Part shown: piece by piece, positions 16,061 to 21,682 of the stretch
How the letters are laid out: every line of letters begins with the position of its first letter
Numbering within the stretch: position 1 is the stretch's first letter
From: Chloroflexota bacterium
GTDB taxonomy: Bacteria; Chloroflexota; Limnocylindria; Limnocylindrales; CSP1-4
NCBI GenBank assembly: GCA_021789355.1
Contig: JAJYJR010000007.1
Location: 1-31,161 of the forward strand
Reading direction: 5' to 3'
DNA: 31,161 nt
Position numbers and translations under genes: made by a program
Notes under the pieces: generated by a model
Told to the model about the DNA's origin: nothing
Databases searched by the model: none
Seen by the model: only the letters and a program-made list of their open reading frames with translations

Positions 16061-16077
16061 TGGGTTGTGTCAACCCA
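16061..16077. repeat. Hairpin TGGGTTG-TGT-CAACCCA containing the right copy of the 11-mer
   Basis: A seven-base perfect stem with a three-base loop, just after the ZIP fragment. Its 3' part (16066-16076) is the 11-mer TGTGTCAACCC also present at 11800-11810. It may mark the outer end of the insertion debris or act as a weak transcription stop. No T-run follows. Confidence 0.35.
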
Positions 16078-16110
16078 GAACTACACCTTCGCGCAACCAC
16101 CATCGAGGGT

Positions 16111-16127
16111 GGCGCCATGATGGCGCC
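16111..16127. repeat. Palindrome GGCGCCAT-G-ATGGCGCC
   Basis: An eight-base perfect inverted repeat around a single central base, between the ZIP fragment and the DUF998 gene. It could be an operator or a recombination/element-end relic. There is no further support for either. Confidence 0.3.
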
Positions 16128-16222
16128 GCCCTCACGCTGCTCCCGCCGCCCAGCTCAACGTCTACGCAGATGCCATTCGATGCGACCGGCAAACGGCGAG
16201 GCGATCCCGGTCGGGTAGTCGG

Positions 16223-16891
16223 CTAGCGCGTCGCGTCTTGAAGGGACTTCGTGGCCAGCGCCACCAGCCACCCCCATCCCAGAGCGATCGTAAGTCGCTG
16301 GATCAGGCCGGCCCGCCTGCCCAGCGAGTCGTGGGCGTCGCGTTCGAGGGCTTGCCCGAAGAGGAGGATGCCGGCCGGGATCGCAGCGCCCGTGGCGGCT
16401 GAGGCCGCGGCCCAGCGCCGTTCACCACGGGACGCGAACCACCGGGCATACACCCAGGCGGCCGCACTGAGCGCCGCGAACACCTGCAGCGAGAACACGC
16501 CGTGAAGTGCTCCCTCGAGCCCGGTCGGGCTCCGGGACGTTGGATCGGATCGGCCGTAGCCCACCGGGTAGGTCACGAACACGCCTGCGCCGACCAGTCC
16601 GATCGCGTAGAGGGCGACGAGCCGGGGACCCCACCGGGAACGGGCGCGCCCTTCGCGCGATGGCCGCGCGAGCCCCTGCGCGCAAGCGAGCATGAGCAGT
16701 CCGGTCCCGATGAAGTTGGCCTGCTGCACCCAGCCTCGGGAGCCCAGCGCAAGCGAGCTGACGGGCTCGCGCATCGGGTCGTATCCGTCGCGCCGTGCCC
16801 CCTCGACGAGGAACACTACCACGAAGAGCGGGGCACCAGCGGCGCCGCAGGCGAGCGCGAACCACGTTCCGTCGGCGCGACGAGTGCGCAT
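16223..16891 (-). CDS. DUF998-family integral membrane protein
   Basis: A 222-residue protein with about six hydrophobic helices: FALACGAAGAPLFVVVFLVE at the N-terminus, then FIGTGLLMLACAQGLA, LVALYAIGLVGAGVFVTYPV, a pair around FSLQVFAALSAAAWVYA, and a last one near TIALGWGWLVAL. The DPMREPVSSLALGSRGWVQ loop after helix 1 is the recognisable DUF998 feature. The ATG at 16891 has GGAGG about 13 bases upstream; the longer open frame has no protein-like content. The molecular function of the family is unknown. It stands alone, leftward, beside the mobile debris, without a cotranscribed partner. Confidence 0.8.
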   Translation of the reverse strand: MRTRRADGTWFALACGAAGAPLFVVVFLVEGARRDGYDPMREPVSSLALGSRGWVQQANFIGTGLLMLACAQGLARPSREGRARSRWGPRLVALYAIGLVGAGVFVTYPVGYGRSDPTSRSPTGLEGALHGVFSLQVFAALSAAAWVYARWFASRGERRWAAASAATGAAIPAGILLFGQALERDAHDSLGRRAGLIQRLTIALGWGWLVALATKSLQDATR

Positions 16892-17400
16892 CGAGCGGAT
16901 TGTGCCTCCGGTGGACCGCAGGCGTTCCGCCAGCTCTGCGCGCGGCGGGCGCCCGACCTCACAGCCCGCCGCTCCCCGGAACCCGTCGTGGCTCCCCCTG
17001 TGACGCAGTGGTGAACCTTCTACCTGTCGCTGCTGCCGTATCGGGCGAGGCCTCGGGTACCGTCCTCGCACCAGCGGGTGGTCGCCTGGGCCGTCGAGCC
17101 CATCACCGGCGAGACCGACGGTGGCCCCGACTGGACGTGAATGCGACGGCGCAGAACCCCGACGACGCGACCACCAACGCCTCGTGCAGCGCGGTCTCGC
17201 GGTCCGGCTCGCGACCGGGCCGGCCCTCGGCCGGTGGCCGCTCCCGTGTCGGCCACCTGCGCCTGTTACACCAAGTGTGGTGGCTCTACCGATAAGCGCC
17301 CGGTGAGTCCGGACCATCCCGGCTCCGCGCCCCGCCCACGCGATCCCGGCGCACGCGGGGGGCGTCTTCGCCGGCCAGCCGGAGTGGGGGTCGTCCGGGG

Positions 17401-17420
17401 CCGTTGACTTCGGTCAACGG
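17401..17420 (+). promoter_or_regulatory. Perfect 8-bp hairpin with a TTCG tetraloop
   Basis: CCGTTGAC-TTCG-GTCAACGG forms an uninterrupted stem closed by C-G around TTCG, the very stable cUUCGg tetraloop if transcribed. As DNA it is also a GTTGAC/GTCAAC inverted repeat suitable for a dimeric regulator. It ends seven bases before the GAAC box of the ECF-like promoter motif, an operator-like position. Confidence 0.4.
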
Positions 17421-17427
17421 AAGACGG

Positions 17428-17451
17428 GAACGGCCCCTAGCGTTCGACGTC
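17428..17451 (+). promoter_or_regulatory. ECF-type promoter motif GAAC-N16-CGTC
   Basis: GAAC at 17428-17431 and CGTC at 17448-17451 with a 16-base spacer fit the usual ECF sigma pattern. A similar motif with 17-base spacing lies upstream of the sigma gene itself. About one such match per 30 kb and strand is expected by chance in DNA of this composition, so this is suggestive only. It would leave a leader of about 155 bases before the secreted-protein gene. Confidence 0.25.
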
Positions 17452-17613
17452 GGCAGCGGCCATCATCCGCGCCACAGGGAAGGAGGCGGGACCCCCTCGG
17501 GGGTGGGTCCACCGGCACGGCGTCCCAGCACGGTCGCCTGCCTCGTGCCGGATGCCAGTGGCGAGACCGACCGTTCCCGCGTCGGCGTCGCGATGGCGCC
17601 AGGGAGGTCTCGC

Positions 17614-18234
17614 GTGTACGGCATAGTTCCCCGGCGACTCGCGACATGGTTGCTCGCGGCCGGCTTCGTGCTGGCCATGGGCGCGGCACCCGCATCCGCG
17701 GCCACGCCGAGCGGCGAGCGGATGCACGGCCAGAGCTCGATCGAGCCTGTCTATGACGACATGACCGGCGCCGTTGCCTTCGTCTCGACTCCGATCCACG
17801 TCACCGATCCGGTCCATACGAACCCCCACGCCTGGGCGCCCTTCTATCTGCCGGTCTACCCGACCGGCTCGACGGTCGGCACCCTCGACTGTATGGGCAT
17901 TCCCGGCAACTGCCCGGATCACGACGGCTTCGTGGCCGGCGTCGCGGTGTTGGCCATGCCTTCGGTTTACGGTGATGGCGTCATCGGCCACGACCACCTG
18001 ATGGCGAGTCCCGGCAGCGGCGGCGACTTCAACATCGCCTGGCAGCCTGTGCTCGTCCTCTTCACCAGCAAGGCGGCCGCGAACGAGCACATCACGACGC
18101 TTGCGCAGCTCAACGCCGCGGTCGGCCGTGGCGCCGCGATCGAGGTCTGGACGGGCGTCAACGGGGCGCCCAACCTAACGTTCCACTGCTCGGTGGTGCC
18201 CGCGGTCGCCTACTGGAACGGAGCCCCTGTCTGA
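17614..18234 (+). CDS. Secreted conserved hypothetical protein
   Basis: A 206-residue exported protein. GTG 17614 is chosen over in-frame ATG 17593 because AGGGAGG (17601-17607) sits six bases before it. A Sec signal peptide is clear: basic PRR, hydrophobic LATWLLAAGFVLAMGA, cleavage after APASA at about residue 28. The mature part has HVTDPVHTNPHAWAPFY, a Cys pair in CMGIPGNCPDHDGF, GHDHLM, a strand-rich WQPVLVLF segment and a final TFHCSVVPAV. The His/Asp-rich motifs suggest metal binding. I recall similar 'GHDH...TFHCSVV' hypothetical proteins in actinobacteria but know no function. A strong hairpin follows the stop. Confidence 0.8.
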   Translation: MYGIVPRRLATWLLAAGFVLAMGAAPASAATPSGERMHGQSSIEPVYDDMTGAVAFVSTPIHVTDPVHTNPHAWAPFYLPVYPTGSTVGTLDCMGIPGNCPDHDGFVAGVAVLAMPSVYGDGVIGHDHLMASPGSGGDFNIAWQPVLVLFTSKAAANEHITTLAQLNAAVGRGAAIEVWTGVNGAPNLTFHCSVVPAVAYWNGAPV

Positions 18235-18255
18235 TAAGGCCACCCGCGAATGCCT

Positions 18256-18283
18256 GAGGGCCGCGTCCCCGGACGCGGCCCTC
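18256..18283 (+). terminator. Strong GC hairpin after the secreted-protein gene
   Basis: GAGGGCCGCGTCC and its complement GGACGCGGCCCTC form a 13-base perfect stem around CC, 22 bases after the stop codon; the innermost pair must open to form a loop. No T-run follows, so it is an atypical intrinsic terminator or 3'-end stabilising hairpin. Confidence 0.55.
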
Positions 18284-18699
18284 GCGACCTTGTCGGGCCG
18301 TGGCGCCCCCCGGATCGTGACCGTGGCCGCCGGGCTCCTGGCCGTGGCGCTTCTCGGTGCCGGGCGCGTCGCTGGCACGCGTCTCCCCGCCCTATACCTA
18401 CCTACTCCTGCAGGTAGGTCTGGCGGCATTTCGACACCGTTGTGGACGCTCCCTACTGAGTTGCCGCAGCCGGTCGGCCCACTCACTTGGGTAGCATCGC
18501 CCGGGCCATCCGGCCCTGCCAGGTGACCCTGGACGGATCGCTCAGGCTCCCCTGACCCTAGGAACGGCGACCGCGCAGGGCACCATCGGTCGCTACGTCA
18601 TCGGGGTCCTGGAGCGTCCCCCGCGGGCTCCAAGCGCGAAGGTCCGGATCGTCACCCTGTCCCCCCTCAGGGTTCGACTCCGGGCCTTCGCCGCGTCGG
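18284..18699. other. Intergenic region with an inverted repeat, no clear gene
   Basis: A rightward frame from TTG 18290 has one hydrophobic stretch but no ribosome binding site and an improbable Pro/Gly tail, so it is not called. At 18396-18419 the sequence ACCTACCT, eight bases, AGGTAGGT forms a perfect dyad that could be a regulator site. Nothing else is recognised. Confidence 0.45.
18396..18419. promoter_or_regulatory. Dyad ACCTACCT-N8-AGGTAGGT
   Basis: A perfect eight-base inverted repeat with an eight-base centre, about one and a half helical turns between half-site midpoints, which suits a dimeric DNA-binding protein. It lies in the gap between a rightward and a leftward gene with no adjacent start codon, so the controlled gene is unclear. 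It may instead act as an RNA hairpin. Confidence 0.3.
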
Positions 18700-19041
18700 C
18701 TAGCTGCTCGGGCCTGTCTGACCTTCGACGACGCTCGCTCGGAGCGCGTCCTCGATCCACTCGCGAGGCGGCACGCCGCGAAGACCGGCGGGTGTCCAGA
18801 AGACACGACACCGCGGCGTGTAGTCCCCGGGGTCCACGTAGTGCGGGTCGATATCGCGCCCGTCGATGCGGATGGTCGGCGATCCCGGGAACCGATGGGC
18901 CGCCGCGACGGCGGCATCGGTCGCGTCGACCTCCTCCACCGGCCTTCCGGGTGCCAGCTGCGCCACGACCTCATCGAGCAGGGCGCGCGCGACTTTGTGG
19001 TTCGGGCAGTCCGCGAACCAGAGGAACTCGATCTTGGTCAC
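18700..19041 (-). CDS. Small thioredoxin-fold-like protein with a CPNH motif
   Basis: A 113-residue protein beginning KIEFLWFADCPNHKVARALL. It looks like a thioredoxin-like strand and helix in which the usual Cys-x-x-Cys is reduced to a single cysteine (C12-P-N-H). A second half follows with FPGSPTIRIDGRDIDP and DYTPRCRVFWTPAGLRGVPP, then REWIEDALR. The GSPTIRIDG stretch matches the cis-proline strand of thioredoxin folds. Such short proteins are often annotated near alkylmercury-lyase or redox genes, but no such neighbour is present. The start is GTG 19041, as the nearby ATG is out of frame. Function is unknown; a redox or metal-thiol role through C12 is possible. Confidence 0.75.
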   Translation of the reverse strand: MTKIEFLWFADCPNHKVARALLDEVVAQLAPGRPVEEVDATDAAVAAAHRFPGSPTIRIDGRDIDPHYVDPGDYTPRCRVFWTPAGLRGVPPREWIEDALRASVVEGQTGPSS

Positions 19042-19361
19042 CTGGCCATCATCGCACGGGAGCCTCCCCGCTCGGCCGGCCGTGTGCCCTCGAACGTTCG
19101 TTGCCGGCCCCGGACGGCCACGGAGCGCCGACCCGGCTCCCCCTCGTCCCCGACGCGATCACCTTCGCTGGTCGCGACGCCCGTCCCCGAGGACCCCGAC
19201 GGAGCAGAGGTCAGGGCAGCGCGCCGGCTCGCCCCTCCGAGGGCCATGCCTGTCCTCGCGGCCGCTCACGAGTGCCGTGCGCGCCGAAGACCGAACGATT
19301 CGGGCCTCTCTTTCGTCCATCATGGCGACACCGGACAGGGAGCCCGAGCCGAGGGAAGAGG
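19042..19361. other. Divergent intergenic region upstream of the sigma factor gene
   Basis: No protein-like frame is present on either strand. The only notable element is the ECF-like promoter motif at 19293-19317. The promoter for the leftward CPNH protein must also be here but is not evident. Confidence 0.5.
19293..19317 (+). promoter_or_regulatory. ECF-type promoter motif GAAC-N17-CGTC, likely autoregulatory
   Basis: GAAC at 19293-19296 and CGTC at 19314-19317, 17 bases apart, sit 45 bases before the sigma factor start. Most ECF factors transcribe their own gene from a GAAC/CGTC-type promoter, so position and sequence agree. It has not been tested against the rest of the genome. Confidence 0.45.
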
Positions 19362-19886
19362 ATGCTCGACGAGGCGGTACCGTCTCTCACCGCCGATGAC
19401 GCTATCCGTCGGCTGCTTCTCGCCCGGATCGATGATGCCTATCGCCTCGCGACGTTCATCCTTGGCGACCGCCTCGCCGCCGAGGATGCCGTGCAGGAGG
19501 CCGCCCTGCTCGCCTGGGACCGCCGACGGAGCCTGCGCGACAGCCAGACCGCCGACGGCTGGTTCACCCGGATCCTCGTCAACGTCTGTCGCGACGAGCT
19601 CCGCCGCCGCGCCCGCCGACCGCGAATCAGCGAACTCGATCCGGCTGCCGGAACGGGCTCCGGCCCACAGACCGCGGACGCTGACCTCCCAGGCGCGCTG
19701 GCTCGCCTGACAGCCGACGAGCAGGTCCTCCTGGCGCTGCGCTACGGGCGCGATCTCAGCGTACCCGAGATCGCCCGGCGCCTCCGACTCCCCGATGGGA
19801 CGGTGAAGTCGCGTCTCCACTCCACGCTCCAGCACCTACGGGCAGCGCTCGACGCCGAGCGCCGTGCCGAGGAGGCCGTCCAATGA
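19362..19886 (+). CDS. ECF-type RNA polymerase sigma factor
   Basis: A 174-residue sigma-70 factor with only regions 2 and 4. Region 2 covers AYRLATFILGDRLAAEDAVQ and the DNA-melting WFTRILVNVCRDELRRR segment (about residues 25-85). Region 4 covers LTADEQVLLALRYGRDLSVP, then EIARRLRLPDGTVKSRL with its helix-turn-helix (about 120-165). GAGGG precedes the ATG. Its TGA overlaps the next gene's ATG (ATGA, 19883-19886), so the two are translationally coupled. That partner is a single-pass membrane protein in the anti-sigma position. A GAAC/CGTC-type promoter lies just upstream, suggesting autoregulation. Confidence 0.92.
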   Translation: MLDEAVPSLTADDAIRRLLLARIDDAYRLATFILGDRLAAEDAVQEAALLAWDRRRSLRDSQTADGWFTRILVNVCRDELRRRARRPRISELDPAAGTGSGPQTADADLPGALARLTADEQVLLALRYGRDLSVPEIARRLRLPDGTVKSRLHSTLQHLRAALDAERRAEEAVQ

Positions 19887-21238
19887 ACGACGAGGAACTC
19901 GAGCAGCGCCTGCGCACCCATTACCGCTCGGTCGACCCGGGCCTCGCTCCGGAGGGCCTCGGCAGCAGGATCTCCGACGCGATCGAGCGCCGACCGGGCC
20001 GGCCGGCGGTGACGCTTCGCGTCGGCCCGGCCCTCGCCGTCGCCCTCGCGGCGACGCTGATCGTGGCCGTCGGGCTTGCCTTCGGCCTCGGCGGGCACGG
20101 GCCGACCGTCCAGCCGCTGGCCTCGCCGAGCGGTTCGGCGTCGCCTGTCCCGAGCGCAACGCCCACGCCCGCGGCGGCTTCGGTGGAGCCGACCACGTTG
20201 CCACCCATCGATGCCGCCGGGCTCATCGACGCGCGGCATGGCTGGATCGTCGCAGGCACCCGACTCCTCGTCACCGCGGACGGCGGGTCGAGCTGGCGCG
20301 ACGTGACGCCGCCCGCCAACGCCGACTCCTTCCTCGGGGCCGAGTTTCTCGACCCCCTGCACGGCTGGGTGGCGATCAACGAGGCCTTCACAGGCCCGAG
20401 CGACGCCTCCTACGGCCGGGTGGATATCTGGCGCACGACCGACGGCGGGCAGAGCTGGGCGAAGACGCAGCTCCCGAAGGCGCGCTTCGCGGTCTTCGGC
20501 GACGTCATGCCCGGGGTGCAGTTCGACTTCCTCGATGCCACCCACGGCTTCGCGTTCCAGAGCGGGAACGAGGCGAAGGGAGCGAATGACAGCGATCTCT
20601 TCTGGACCGCCGACGGGGGGGCGAGCTGGTCGGCCGATCGCCCGACCGGCCCGGGTAACCTCGGCATCGAGGGCACCGTCGCATTCGCCACCGCCAGCGA
20701 CGGCGTGATCGTCGGTGCGCTGCACGGCAACGGGGTCGTCGTCACCCACGACGGCGGGCGGACGTGGGCCGATGCCGCGTTCCCCCTGCCAGCGGGTTCC
20801 TCGGGCGCGCAGCCCTTCTTCGACCAGCCGGTCTTCTCCGATGCTCGCTCAGGGCTCATGGCGGTCGACTTCCAGAGCACGAGCGGCGCAGTGTCGAATG
20901 TGTCGCGGATCTATCGCACCACCGATGCCGGATCCTCCTGGACGATCGCGGCGACCCTCCCGGCCGGCTACTTCACGGTCTCGATCCTCGGTCCGAAGCA
21001 ATGGATCGCCTTCGACCTCAGATCGGTGGTGCGGACCGTGGACGGCGGAGCGACCTGGACGAGGGCGTCGAGCAACCCGCCCAACGGCTATTCGAGCGGC
21101 CCGCAGTTCGCTGACGGAACGACGGGCTGGTGGCTCGGTGGCGACGGCGTCGGCTCGACTCTGCTCGCGACCAGCGACGGCGGCGTCAGCTGGCACGCCC
21201 TCGCGCCGGGCACCCCGGCGGCCACGCCGCGTCCCTAG
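19883..21238 (+). CDS. Membrane-anchored Asp-box (BNR/YCF48-like) propeller protein, candidate anti-sigma sensor
   Basis: A 451-residue protein. An N-terminal cytoplasmic segment of about 45 residues (MNDEELEQRLRTHYRSVDPG) precedes one membrane helix at about 48-72 (ALAVALAATLIVAVGLAFGL). A Ser/Pro/Thr/Ala linker follows, then an extracellular domain with seven Asp boxes of the S/T-x-D-G/A-G-x-S/T-W type: TADGGSSW, TTDGGQSW, TADGGASW, THDGGRTW, TTDAGSSW, TVDGGATW, TSDGGVSW. These mark a beta-propeller of the sialidase/YCF48 type. The gene is coupled to the ECF sigma gene by a four-base overlap. The short inner segment has no zinc-binding HxxxCxxC motif, so if it holds the sigma factor it does so by a non-ZAS anti-sigma helix. 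The propeller would sense a surface ligand. Sensing is inferred. Confidence 0.85.
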   Translation: MNDEELEQRLRTHYRSVDPGLAPEGLGSRISDAIERRPGRPAVTLRVGPALAVALAATLIVAVGLAFGLGGHGPTVQPLASPSGSASPVPSATPTPAAASVEPTTLPPIDAAGLIDARHGWIVAGTRLLVTADGGSSWRDVTPPANADSFLGAEFLDPLHGWVAINEAFTGPSDASYGRVDIWRTTDGGQSWAKTQLPKARFAVFGDVMPGVQFDFLDATHGFAFQSGNEAKGANDSDLFWTADGGASWSADRPTGPGNLGIEGTVAFATASDGVIVGALHGNGVVVTHDGGRTWADAAFPLPAGSSGAQPFFDQPVFSDARSGLMAVDFQSTSGAVSNVSRIYRTTDAGSSWTIAATLPAGYFTVSILGPKQWIAFDLRSVVRTVDGGATWTRASSNPPNGYSSGPQFADGTTGWWLGGDGVGSTLLATSDGGVSWHALAPGTPAATPRP

Positions 21239-21682
21239 CCCGGTCTTGGCCTGTCGCGCCGCTCGCTCGCGATCGCCGCGCTCGGCAGGGCGAGACGGGC
21301 ACGGTCAACGGCAGCCTCTCGATCACGAGAAACGGGCTCCCTCGCGCGCTCGCTGCCCGGAGTTCCATCGAGCATCGAGCACCTGGGGTCCGAGCGGAGC
21401 CCCCCTCGCGCTCCTCGATCGGCTCCTCCACCACAGCGTCGTCGTCGTCACGTCGGGCGACTCGTGTCGGATGAAGGCCGGGCCCGACGGCGACATCACT
21501 GCGCCGCCGCCCCACGAGGAGGCCCTCCGCTTCGCGCCCGTGGACGTCTCGCAGCTCGGGGCCGCTATGCAGGTCCAGGCATGGAGGCGTCCCCACCTGC
21601 GTCCAGCCGCGCCCCCGGTCGCGGCGACGGGGCCGCGACGCACTGTTCGGGCCGGCCCGCGGGGCGGTACCCTTCGAGCATC
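21239..21682. other. Intergenic region, no gene recognised
   Basis: About 440 bases between two rightward genes. Open frames exist on both strands but they are arginine/proline-rich, lack ribosome binding sites and match nothing. Its final part holds the possible leaderless promoter of the cyclase gene (TACCCT, 21668-21673). Confidence 0.45.
21668..21673 (+). promoter_or_regulatory. Possible -10 box of a leaderless promoter (TACCCT)
   Basis: TACCCT fits the TANNNT form of -10 elements and ends nine bases before the ATG at 21683, which has no convincing ribosome binding site. This is the geometry of leaderless transcripts common in some high-GC phyla. Confidence 0.35.

Larger units (their letters stand above)
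16892..17613. other. Intergenic region without a recognisable gene
   Basis: About 720 bases separate the divergent DUF998 and secreted-protein genes. Reading frames here are arginine-rich shadows without ribosome binding sites. Two elements stand out, a C(TTCG)G hairpin at 17401-17420 and an ECF-like promoter motif at 17428-17451, both oriented toward the secreted-protein gene. Nothing else is supported. Confidence 0.5.

Noticed and set aside
18290..18526. Rightward 78-codon frame with one hydrophobic segment
   Set aside because: It needs a TTG start without a ribosome binding site, runs through a terminator-adjacent region and ends in an improbable Gly/Pro tail.
18668..18700. GGTTCGACTCC, resembling a tRNA T-loop
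   Set aside because: Flanking bases do not pair as a T-stem and no acceptor, anticodon or D-arm can be built on either strand.
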